This document shows, in pieces, positions 1-8,880 of a stretch of 64,000 nt of DNA (position 1 is the stretch's first letter; each line of letters opens with the position of its first letter). A model generated the notes under the pieces. That model worked only from the letters and a program-made list of their open reading frames with translations. It searched no databases and was not told where the DNA came from. The translations under genes and the position numbers were made by a program. The DNA is taken from assembly GCF_900698985.1 (NCBI RefSeq), contig NZ_LR217730.1:806001-870000 (forward strand), in the 5' to 3' direction. Origin of the DNA: Erwinia_E haradaeae_B. Its GTDB lineage: Bacteria; Pseudomonadota; Gammaproteobacteria; Enterobacterales; Enterobacteriaceae.

Positions 1-1668
1 AATCATTATCTTTTTATGTGTTATAAAATCATCGCATATAAAATCTAACCTTATACACTCTAAGTATCTTACTGAATCATATTGTGCATAGCGATATTAG
101 ATAGTATTGATATTTGTAAAATACTTGTAATATTTTTAATATCACATAAAAACTATCTATTAGTAAATCTTAAAATATATACAATCATAATCTTCTATAA
201 TTTTTTCGTACTATATATTAACTTATCTAAATTATTTTGTGTATTCTGATTTTAAACTCTAGTTTATCTTACCTATATTTATAATCTATGATGAAATTAT
301 TTTGAGGTTCTTTTTTTTCACAACAAAATTATGTTAGAGTTAAAAATCTAATATAATTTGGTTGTGAACCGTTTATTTAAGATAAAAAAATCTTTAAAAA
401 ATATAATACTTTATCAAAAAAATATGCATATACTATATGCATAAAATGCATTTTATACACTCATTAATAATAATAGTCGCTTCAATCAAAAGATTATCAT
501 TGATTCAAACAAGTACACTATATATAATATTTAAAAGCATCTTAATAAATAGTATACTTAATAAACATAAAAAATCAATAAATGCACATAACACATCTTC
601 TCTTGTAATCTACACAATAGTTATGCTCTAAAAATAATTAGTAAAAGAAATTGATATATAGTGATCTTATAACTTAAATATGTAAAATGTTTTATATATA
701 TGTTATAATTAAAATTTAATTCATAAACTATTCTACAATAATTATAATATAGTAACAGATAATCACAACCATACTTATGCGTAAAGATAAATATGATTAA
801 AGTATAATAATGGTATATTTAAGAACATTATATATAAAGTTTTACGCATTAATTTTTATGTCAGATAAAAAACAGATAGCAGCATTGATAGTTAAAAGAT
901 AATATCTTTATCAAATATTATTAATAATCTTAATATATAAAGATTATGTTATTTTAACAACACATGATAATTCTTATTATTTATTATATTATTATAATAA
1001 ATTAAATATTTTAAACTGCTTAGTAAATTTATAAAAAAAATTACTAAAAAATTTATAGAATATCTCTGATAATCATAAAAAGATACAATATACTCTACTA
1101 ATATATTAAAGATTAGCCTATGATAGATAAAATTCTTTAACTCTAAGCATAACAACATGAACATTAATATCTTCTCGATACATCAAAAATCATTCATTCA
1201 CTTGAGGGGAACCTCACAGGAATCACTAAAACACAAATGATACTGGCCTATTAAGATAATCAAAGTAAGTTATTATTTTATACATTAAATTTTAAGCAAA
1301 ACTTAGTATATAAATTAACCAGTTACTGATCGTGCGAAAAGTCCTTTAAAATTCCAAAATTACATTACTAAAGGCAACTGACATATTACGTTTATTTTTC
1401 GTTCTACTTTAACGTTAATGATGAGTAATACATAAAAGACTCAACCTGATAAATTTTATATTCTTCCTTCTATCGGTTAAAAACAAAATATCAGTAATTA
1501 CGTAATAAAAATTTTACTTATTCAAGTCCTATATTTAACTTCAGAAAAAAATATCAAAAAAAATATATGCATAAAAATATTATACTGTTCAGACTCTAAA
1601 ACAACAGACTGCACAACAAACTTATTATATAATATATATTTACGTTTATATTACAAGGAGAAACATTG
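1..1668. other. AT-rich spacer upstream of rpmF
   Basis: I recognise no gene here. Two short open frames (437-631 +, 949-1164 -) have no ribosome site, no known motif and the composition of random AT-rich DNA. A small perfect hairpin, TGAGG-GGAA-CCTCA, lies at 1203-1216. In E. coli the gene before rpmF is yceD, so decayed yceD sequence may be present just upstream of 1668, but I could not align it. This is probably eroded coding DNA. Confidence 0.5.
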
Positions 1669-1839
1669 ATGGCCGTACAACAAAATAAACCTACACGTTC
1701 TAAAAGAGGCATGCGTCGTTCTCATGATACCTTAACTGAGCCTAAACTTTCCATAGATAAACTATCCAAAGAAACACATCGTCGCCATCATGTCACTTTT
1801 GATGGTTATTACTGCGGAAAAAAAATTATCTTTAAGTAA
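1669..1839 (+). CDS. rpmF: 50S ribosomal protein L32
   Basis: This 56-residue protein is a component of the large ribosomal subunit. Its N-terminus MAVQQNKPTRSKRGMRRSHD is the same as I recall for E. coli L32, and the C-terminus follows the same pattern (RRHH, then DGYY, then ending in K), against 57 residues in E. coli. The strong ribosome site AAGGAG lies about 8 nt before the ATG. One oddity is YYCGKK where E. coli has YYRGRK. In E. coli rpmF is followed by plsX and fabH; here fabH lies 1.07 kb on, and the plsX position holds only a relic. Identification is certain. Confidence 0.97.
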   Translation: MAVQQNKPTRSKRGMRRSHDTLTEPKLSIDKLSKETHRRHHVTFDGYYCGKKIIFK

Positions 1840-1859
1840 TTCTACTTTTTAAAATATAT

Positions 1860-2900
1860 TGAAAAATTTAACTTTACGGATAAACACCATGGGTGAAAAT
1901 TATGATCCTGTATTACGTCACCCTTATTAATAAAAAAAACCTTAGTATCTAATCTAGATTTATACATTCTTTTTGGTTGATAAATCTAATTTAATTTTAT
2001 AATTATTTTCAATATAGATGCTTTTTTAATAAAGAATACATAAAAAAATTATTACTGATCAATTAGGTGATTAGAGAAACACTTATCCTATGTAAAATTA
2101 CTAAAATATATAGACATTATTTTCTATGACTAATATGATAACGAATCAAAAAAAGGGATATCATCCGCATATTTAAGTGCTAAAAATACTAACAAAAGCG
2201 CTAAGTTGATCAAGTTGTTATTTAAACCACTTAACCTTATTAATAAAATAATGTGAATGAGTATTCAGCCACAAAAAAAGGAATAATGTAGTCCTAACTA
2301 TAAACGTGTTATTAATTAACATACTATTTTTGAGTACAGTTTATCATCATAGTTTTATTAATCATAAAAGAAATCTAGATATTTATAGTCTTTATATCAG
2401 TCTAACAAATATTGACATAAAAAAATAAAAAATGACAATCTATTTAAGATGTTTCATTTATATTATTCAAAAATCTACAAAAATTCATTTTTATTAGATA
2501 TATATGGGCTACTGAGCTCCTTACTGATAAAATAAATATGCTCATGTATAATGGTTTTTCAAAATGACTTATTATAAACACTATAAAAACGTTACTCAAA
2601 GGATATTGCTATTGAAAATAAAAATACTAAAATATAGCATAAAAACGCTATATCAGTTCTTGCTCAAAAAGTTATATAATAAACATTTAGTAAGATAATT
2701 CGGACATAAAAATCCTGATTATTATAACAGCGTTTGTTTTTGATATTTTTAGAATGTAATAACAAAAACCCCCTAGTTCTACAAATTAAAAATACATTGA
2801 TCTCAGCTATTTAAAAAAAATAGTAAGCTATACAGAAGAAAGCCTTTAAAAAAAATATTTTATACACATCTACAAGCTATCTCATTACCAAAGAGCGACT
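1860..2900 (+). pseudogene. plsX: Relic of plsX (phosphate acyltransferase)
   Basis: PlsX makes acyl-phosphate from acyl-ACP at the start of phospholipid synthesis. The 1,068-base space between rpmF and fabH matches the size of plsX (about 356 codons) and its place in E. coli. Reading 1868-1912 gives LTLRINTMGENYDPV, which aligns without gaps to the PlsX N-terminus LTLALDVMGGDFGPS; most differences are single-base changes. A stop follows within five codons. A possible second trace, NPDYYN near 2711-2728, resembles the C-terminal YNGA region, but this is weak. No open frame of useful length survives. The N-terminal match and synteny make the call good; the exact limits are a guess. Confidence 0.75.
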
Positions 2901-2907
2901 AAAGTAC

Positions 2908-3861
2908 ATGTATACAAAGATTATTGGTACAGGTAGCTATTTACCAAAGCAGATACGAACAAATGCCGATCTAGAGAAAATGGTAGATACGTCAGACGAA
3001 TGGATTAGGTCTCGCACTGGTATTTGTGAGAGACGCATTGCGCACCGGAAAGAAAACGTAGCGACAATGGGTTTTCAAGCAGCGCTTCAAGCCTTGGAAA
3101 TGGCTGGTATTGAAAAAACTGATATTAATCTAATTATAGTAGCTACTACATCTTCCAGTCATGCTTTTCCAAGTTCTGCTTGTATGATTCAAAAAATGCT
3201 AGAAATTAATGATGCAGCATCTTTTGATCTATCTGCAGCTTGCTCTGGGTTTACTTATGCACTAAGTGTAGCGGATCAGTATATTAAGAACCATTCCATA
3301 AAATATGCATTAGTAATTGGATCTGATGTTTTATCCCGTATGTTAGATCCTCATGATCGTGGAACGCTAATTTTATTTGGGGATGGCGCTGGCGCAGTGG
3401 TTCTGGGCGCCAGCAAAGAAGAAGGAATTATTTCAACACATCTTCATGCGGATGGACAATACGGTCCTTTATTGACTTTACTTCAACAGGATCATGAAAA
3501 ACTACAGCGTCCTTCTTATATTAATATGGCTGGGCATGAAGTTTTTAAAATAGCTGTAACTAAATTAGCACATATCGTTGAGGAAACCCTAAAAATAAAC
3601 AACCTTGTCTGTTCTGATATAGACTGGCTAGTTCCACATCAAGCGAACCTGCGCATTATTAATGCCACCGCTCGAAAATTAGGCTTAGATATGGCTAAAA
3701 TTATTATTACTCTTTACCGTCATGGTAATACTTCTGCAGCCTCTGTACCTTCAGCTCTTGATACAGCAGTACGTGATAACCGTATTCAGCGCGGCCAATT
3801 ACTACTTCTAGAAGCTTTTGGAAGTGGATTTACTTGGGGGTCGGCTTTAGTGCGTTTCTAA
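2908..3861 (+). CDS. fabH: 3-oxoacyl-ACP synthase III (KAS III)
   Basis: FabH condenses acetyl-CoA with malonyl-ACP to start fatty-acid chains in the cytoplasm. At 317 residues it is exactly the E. coli length. The catalytic triad is visible: Cys112 in AACSGF, His in VPHQANLRI near 244, and Asn in HGNTSAASVP near 274. It lies 31 nt before fabD in the fab cluster, and its own start follows the plsX relic, so it now depends on rpmF read-through or a new promoter. Nothing suggests damage. Confidence 0.98.
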   Translation: MYTKIIGTGSYLPKQIRTNADLEKMVDTSDEWIRSRTGICERRIAHRKENVATMGFQAALQALEMAGIEKTDINLIIVATTSSSHAFPSSACMIQKMLEINDAASFDLSAACSGFTYALSVADQYIKNHSIKYALVIGSDVLSRMLDPHDRGTLILFGDGAGAVVLGASKEEGIISTHLHADGQYGPLLTLLQQDHEKLQRPSYINMAGHEVFKIAVTKLAHIVEETLKINNLVCSDIDWLVPHQANLRIINATARKLGLDMAKIIITLYRHGNTSAASVPSALDTAVRDNRIQRGQLLLLEAFGSGFTWGSALVRF

Positions 3862-3892
3862 TTATTAAACTATAAATCAAATAGGAACAATT

Positions 3893-4832
3893 ATGAAATT
3901 TGCAATGCTTTTCCCAGGACAAGGAGCGCAAAAAAAAGGTATGTTAACCGATTTATTTACAGCCTATAATAGAGTAGAACAGACTTTTACAGAAGCTTCA
4001 GATGTTCTTGGGTACGATCTTTGGCAATTAGTGCAAAAAGGTCCGAGCGAAGAATTAAATAAAACCCGGAGAACCCAAGCAGCTATATTAACAGCATCTG
4101 TTGCCATTTTTCGTATTTGGAAAGACAAAAGTAAAAATATGCCAACAATACTCGCCGGGCATAGCTTAGGTGAATATAGTGCTTTAGTTTGTTCGGAAGT
4201 ACTATCATTTACTGAAGCCATTAAATTAGTAGATTTACGTGGAAAATTCATGCAAGAAGCTGTACCCTGAAAATGCAGGCGCGATGCAGGTAATTATTGG
4301 TCTAGAAACTGAAATAATAGCTAGAGCTTGTCGAGAATCAGCACATAGTCAAACTGTATCCATAGTGAACTACAATTCACCCAATCAAGTAGTGATTGCT
4401 GGTCATAAAGCTGCAGTAGAACGTGCAGGTATTGTTTGTAAACTTGCTGGAGCTAAAATTATACTCACTCTTCCAATTAGTGTACCATCGCACTGCTCTC
4501 TCATGAGGTCAGCAGCAGAAAAACTGGCAGTAGTACTTGAACAGATACATTTTCATACACCGATTTATCGAGTAATAAATAATGTTGATGTGATGATTCA
4601 CACCTCCCCAAATGCAATAAAAACAGCTTTAATCCGTCAATTATACAACCCAGTACGCTGGATGGAAAATATAGAATTTATTGCACAACAAGGTCTAACT
4701 TTATTGCTAGAGATTGGTCCAGGTAAAACTCTTAGCGGCCTAACAAAGCGCATCATTCCAACTTTAACATCGATATCAATTAATGACCCAGATAGCCTCA
4801 TCGTAGCGTTACAAAAGTCACAAGGAAAATAA
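3893..4832 (+). CDS. fabD: Malonyl-CoA:ACP transacylase, split by a +1 frameshift at CCC-TGA
   Basis: FabD loads malonate from CoA onto ACP. The first frame (3893-4270) starts MKFAMLFPGQGAQ, carries the nucleophile motif GHSLGEYSALV and stops at TGA 4268-4270 just after FMQEAVP. Moving forward one base at 4268 continues as PENAGAMQV and runs to 4832, with the catalytic His in VPSHCSLM and the LTKRI C-terminus. Joined, the product has 312 residues (E. coli 309) with no missing segment and no other stop. The shift site CCC-TGA is a known type of +1 slippery site, as slip of tRNA-Pro from CCC to CCT gives exactly the family sequence. Either programmed slippage, a recent one-base insertion or a sequencing error explains this. 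fabG starts 2 nt after the stop. Confidence 0.9.
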
Positions 4833-4833
4833 T

Positions 4834-5568
4834 ATGAATTTCGCAGGCAAAATTGCAATGGTTACTGGTGCTAGTCGAGGCATCGGACGTGCTATTACAG
4901 AAACACTAGCTGCGCATGGCGCTAAAGTTCTTGGCACAGCAACTAGTCAAAATGGTGCGGATGCCATCAGCAACTACTTAGGTGATCAAGGTAAGGGTAT
5001 TCTATTAAATGTAAAAATTATATCTTCCATTGAACATGTTTTAGAAGAAATTCATAGTGATTTTGGTGAAATTGATATATTAGTGAATAACGCAGGAATT
5101 ATACGTGATAATCTCATTATGCGAATGAAAGATGATGAATGGCATGATGTCTTAAACACCAATCTCACCTCTATATTCCGCTTATCAAGAGCAGTTATTA
5201 GAGGTATGATTAAGAAACGCACAGGCCGAATTATTACTATTGGTTCTATAGTGGGCACTATGGGCAATATCGGTCAAGCAAATTATGCAGCGGCAAAAGC
5301 AGGGATAATTGGATTCAGCAAATCTTTAGCTAGAGAAATAGCCTCTCGCGGTATTACGGTTAATGTTGTATCTCCAGGTTTTATTGATACCGAAATGACA
5401 CGCTCTTTAAGTGCAAAAAGACGAGAAGATATGATCTTGAAAGTTCCCGTGGGTCGTTTTGGACTTACACAGGAAATTGCTCATGCCGTTGCATTTTTAG
5501 CTTCTGAAGAAGCTGCGTATATTACTGGAGAAACATTACACGTTAATGGTGGAATGTTAATGATCTAA
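4834..5568 (+). CDS. fabG: 3-oxoacyl-ACP reductase
   Basis: FabG is the NADPH-dependent reductase of fatty-acid elongation, of the short-chain dehydrogenase family. Its 244 residues equal the E. coli length. The cofactor loop TGASRGIG is at residues 11-18, NNAG at 85-88, and the catalytic Ser138, Tyr151 and Lys155 are all present in IGSIVGTMGNIGQANYAAAK. It begins one base after the fabD stop, so translation is probably coupled. A 146-bp gap with its own promoter separates it from acpP. Confidence 0.98.
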   Translation: MNFAGKIAMVTGASRGIGRAITETLAAHGAKVLGTATSQNGADAISNYLGDQGKGILLNVKIISSIEHVLEEIHSDFGEIDILVNNAGIIRDNLIMRMKDDEWHDVLNTNLTSIFRLSRAVIRGMIKKRTGRIITIGSIVGTMGNIGQANYAAAKAGIIGFSKSLAREIASRGITVNVVSPGFIDTEMTRSLSAKRREDMILKVPVGRFGLTQEIAHAVAFLASEEAAYITGETLHVNGGMLMI

Positions 5569-5641
5569 CCTTGTGATCATGATAATATATCATAATTATA
5601 TATAATAAGATAAAATTATTAGGTAACTTATCGAAATTTAG

Positions 5642-5669
5642 TTGCATCTTTTTGAGCATTTTATACACT
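5642..5669 (+). promoter_or_regulatory. Probable acpP promoter
   Basis: TTGCAT (5642-5647) and TACACT (5664-5669) are separated by 16 bases and lie about 45 bases before the acpP start. The downstream leader, with the CATCGCG...GCGAGTT hairpin and GATAGGAAAT, closely resembles the E. coli acpP leader as I remember it. Sigma-70 assignment is by pattern only. Confidence 0.45.
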
Positions 5670-5714
5670 ACAACAACCATCGCGCAAGCGAGTTGTGATA
5701 GGAAATAACACTAT

Positions 5715-5945
5715 ATGAGCACTATAGAAGAACGCGTTAAAAAAATTATTAGCGAGCAGCTCGGAGTCAAACAGGAAGAAGTTATTAACATTGCTTCTTT
5801 TGTAGAAGATTTAGGTGCGGATTCTCTAGATACTGTAGAATTAGTCATGGCTCTAGAAGAAGAATTTGATACTGAAATCCCAGATGAAGCAGCTGAAAAA
5901 ATTACTACTGTTCAAGCTGCTATTGATTATATTAACTCTCGCTAG
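5715..5945 (+). CDS. acpP: Acyl carrier protein
   Basis: ACP carries growing acyl chains on a phosphopantetheine arm. The 76-residue product differs from E. coli ACP at only a few positions and is two residues shorter at the C-terminus. The attachment serine is in GADSLDTVE (residue 37 counting Met), followed by the acidic helix EEEFDTEIPDEAAEK. The ribosome site GGAAAT lies before the ATG. In E. coli fabF follows; here the gene ends the unit at a hairpin and the next gene converges from the other strand. Confidence 0.98.
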   Translation: MSTIEERVKKIISEQLGVKQEEVINIASFVEDLGADSLDTVELVMALEEEFDTEIPDEAAEKITTVQAAIDYINSR

Positions 5946-5974
5946 AAATTTGATGTACCTACTAGATATACCTT

Positions 5975-6001
5975 TCAGGCGATGAAGTTATTATCGCCTG
6001 A
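5975..6001. terminator. Hairpin between convergent acpP and deaD
   Basis: A perfect 9-bp stem (TCAGGCGAT pairing with ATCGCCTGA) with a 9-base loop lies 30 bases after acpP and 24 bases after the deaD stop. There is no good T run on either side, though TTAGTTTTAG follows on the + strand. It may stop transcription from both sides or protect 3' ends. Confidence 0.55.
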
Positions 6002-6024
6002 GTATGTTAGTTTTAGTAAATCAT

Positions 6025-7887
6025 TTATACATCGCGACGACGCAATATATGCTTCCCATCATTAGAATTACCAAAACGACGTTCATGTTTTCTCTCAGCA
6101 GTATAACGATTTCCTCCTCTATCAGAGGACACACTTAATCCAATACCCGACGAAACAGTACCAACATTGCGCTCACTGAAACGATCCCGATTGCGATTTA
6201 TATAACGAGGTTGTATATCACCGATTAATTTTATATTAATTGGTTTATTGAGAATATGCGTTTTGACAAGATTCTGTAAAATCGTATGTGAGATATCTTT
6301 TGGTAGTTCAATCGTTGCATATGTACTAAAAAGTTTAATATGTCCAATATCACGACTACTAATGTTTCCTTCATTCACTATGGCGCCAACAATATGACGC
6401 ACTTCTATGCCATTATCGCGACCCAAGTCAATACGATATAATTGTATATTACTGTTTTCTTTACGGAAACGACTTGTATGCTCTAAAGTACGAGAACCAC
6501 GCTCTAAACGATCATTTCGTCGATTATTATTAACGTCTCGATACTCCCGACGTATACGTTGTTGCGGTGGATCTATAGGAACAATAAGTGGACGTTCACC
6601 TTGTGCCATTTTTAACAATGCTGCAGCTAGGATTTCAATATCTATTGCATCTATAGGTTGTATTTTACATAACAAAGCGCGATATTCTTCTAGATCACCA
6701 CCATCTAATTGTTTTTTTACTTTTTTGGAAAAATTAGCTAAACGACGCTGCGACAAAATTTGAGTATTCGGAAGCTCAACTTCAGGGATATGCAGCTTCA
6801 TATTACGCTCAATATTACGTAATAAACGCCGTTCTCGATACTCTACAAAAAGAAGAGCTCGACCTCTACGACCTGCACGACCAGTACGTCCAATACGATG
6901 CACATAGGACTCTACGTCCATTGGGATATCATAGTTAATCACAAAGCTAATACGTTCAACATCCAAACCACGTGCAGCAACATCAGTTGCAATCAGAATA
7001 TCTAATCGACCATCCTTTAAGCGTTCTAATGTTTGTTCACGTAGCGCTTGATTCATATCACCATTTAGTGCGGCACTATTATAACCACTGCGCTCAAGCG
7101 CCTCAGAAACCTCTAGTGTCGCACTTTTAGTACGTACAAAAATAATCACAGCATCAAAATCTTCTACTTCTAAAAAACGAGTAAGCGCATCTGTTTTTCG
7201 ACCATAGACAGTCCAATAACTCTGATTAATATCTGGTCTCGTAGTAATACTCGATTGAATACGTATTTCTTGTGGATCTTTCATGAAGCGCTTAGTAATG
7301 CGACGAATCGCCTCTGGCATCGTAGCAGAAAACAATGCAGTCTGATGAGAATCTGGAATCTGGGACATAATCGTTTCTACATCTTCAATAAAACCCATGC
7401 GAAGCATTTCATCAGCCTCATCTAATACCAAGCCACGTAAATGAGATAAACTCAATGTACCGCGTTTCAGATGGTCCAGTAAACGACCTGGTGTTCCCAC
7501 TACAACTTGTGGACCCTGGCGAAGAGCACGTAACTGAATATCATAACGCTGCCCCCCATACAGTGCTACAGTATGAATACCTCTCATATGTTTAGAAAAT
7601 TCTGCTATAGCTTCAGAAACTTGCATCGCTAACTCACGGGTAGGTGTCAATACTAATATTTGAGGCGCCTTCATAGTTTCATTAATATTGTGAATCAGTG
7701 GTAATGCGAATGCTGCAGTTTTTCCACTACCAGTCTGCGCCATGCCTAATACATCTCTGCCGGATAAGAGATGAGGAATGCATTCAGCTTGAATGGGAGA
7801 TGGCTTAATATAACCCATACTATTCAAAGACTTTAAGAGGTCATCTTTTAGACCCAGGGAAGAAAACGTGGTATAGATATTCGTCAT
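6025..7887 (-). CDS. deaD: DEAD-box RNA helicase DeaD (CsdA)
   Basis: DeaD unwinds RNA during ribosome assembly and cold-dependent mRNA decay. The helicase motifs occur in order: AQTGSGKT, PTRELA, GTPGRLLD, DEAD, SATMP, then ARGLD and HRIGRTGRAGR, followed by the RNA-binding domain (GVEVRHIVGAI-like text GIEVRHIVGAI). I start at ATG 7887 (MTNIYTTFSSLGL), which aligns with the E. coli start and has AGAGG 12 nt upstream; an ATG nine codons earlier is less likely. The C-terminal Arg/Gly tail is shorter than in E. coli. It is the last gene of the nusA-pnp region; nlpI, which separates it from pnp in E. coli, is missing. Confidence 0.96.
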   Translation of the reverse strand: MTNIYTTFSSLGLKDDLLKSLNSMGYIKPSPIQAECIPHLLSGRDVLGMAQTGSGKTAAFALPLIHNINETMKAPQILVLTPTRELAMQVSEAIAEFSKHMRGIHTVALYGGQRYDIQLRALRQGPQVVVGTPGRLLDHLKRGTLSLSHLRGLVLDEADEMLRMGFIEDVETIMSQIPDSHQTALFSATMPEAIRRITKRFMKDPQEIRIQSSITTRPDINQSYWTVYGRKTDALTRFLEVEDFDAVIIFVRTKSATLEVSEALERSGYNSAALNGDMNQALREQTLERLKDGRLDILIATDVAARGLDVERISFVINYDIPMDVESYVHRIGRTGRAGRRGRALLFVEYRERRLLRNIERNMKLHIPEVELPNTQILSQRRLANFSKKVKKQLDGGDLEEYRALLCKIQPIDAIDIEILAAALLKMAQGERPLIVPIDPPQQRIRREYRDVNNNRRNDRLERGSRTLEHTSRFRKENSNIQLYRIDLGRDNGIEVRHIVGAIVNEGNISSRDIGHIKLFSTYATIELPKDISHTILQNLVKTHILNKPINIKLIGDIQPRYINRNRDRFSERNVGTVSSGIGLSVSSDRGGNRYTAERKHERRFGNSNDGKHILRRRDV

Positions 7888-8880
7888 GTAGTACGTATGC
7901 CTCTTAGATTTCATCGGCCAGTCTACATAACTTATCGTGAAAATTATTGGTTATTTTCAGTAAAAAGTGTGAACCGGCTTAAGTTAATGATTTAGGTAAA
8001 CTACAAACCTCATTTATAAAATACTGGTTATTCAAAATTTAAAGACATGAATAACATAACAGAAGATTACTTTCCTATCATGATCTGATAAATATCTCCT
8101 ATTTCTCTCGAATACAGGATCTACTAAATCAATTTATGTCCGTAATTAAGAAAATATTAATCTCATAGTTAGATTTTTAAGATAAATATTGTTTCCTCAC
8201 AATCCTTCTATTTATTTAATTAAGGTAACGCATTTTATTTCAATACAGTGCGGTATAATTGAGATATTTAGAATACTAGATATAATTTTTTATTCTTATG
8301 TAAATTGATTTCTATTCTATTATTAGCAAGATAAACTTCATAATAATAAAAGATTTTGAAATCGGTCTCCATTGATATATAATAATATTTTTTTTGGTGC
8401 TTATCTTTCAAATCTTATAGAAAAGATGAAAGTTTTTCTGCTTACTCAAAATAAATGAATATATTAATGATATGCAAAAAATGTCTAGAAAAACCTTCTG
8501 TTGTTTTTTCTAAAAATACCATAATGTGATTCAATTATATGCCCCTCTATATAATATCTGAGCTTAATACAACATACAATATCAGTACAATTTTTTACTG
8601 TCTCTATATAGATATGATCACTCTGAGTACAATTAAGCCCCTAATTTCGTTCGGGGCCCTGAGCTCTATGCCCTCCCCATCCTCTATATCAATATTATCA
8701 TCTAATATTATGAAAAAAGATCCTGCAAATATCCATAATTTGTCCAAAAAACAAATAAAGATACTACATTATATGTTATCGATATAATCATAAAGTAAAC
8801 GACTAGCATAACACTATCATAATCAATAAATTTTATTTATAACATAACTTACAATACTGTAGTACAATCTATAACAATTA
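7888..8880. other. Gene-free spacer at the nlpI position, with a GC-rich block
   Basis: In E. coli the lipoprotein gene nlpI (about 294 codons) lies between pnp and deaD, and this gap is of that size. I could not align any NlpI text, so nlpI loss is inferred from position only. Bases about 8635-8690 are strikingly GC-rich for a spacer here and contain GGGGCCCTGAGCTC and CCCTCCCCATCC. An open frame of 82 codons on the + strand (8539-8787) covers it but shows no motif and no ribosome site; the opposite strand can be read for about 45 codons with an acidic stretch. Neither frame is recognised. Confidence 0.5.

Noticed and set aside
437..631. 64-codon open frame on the + strand
   Set aside because: No ribosome site, no motif and low-complexity composition typical of AT-rich spacer.
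949..1164. 71-codon open frame on the - strand
   Set aside because: Composition of Leu/Ile/Asn/Tyr/Phe only, with no similarity to any family I know.
1203..1216. Small GC hairpin as a regulatory element
   Set aside because: A 5-bp stem is too short to support a function without conservation data.
8539..8787. 82-codon open frame across the GC-rich block
   Set aside because: No ribosome site and no recognisable domain; the block is reported as a finding but not called a gene.
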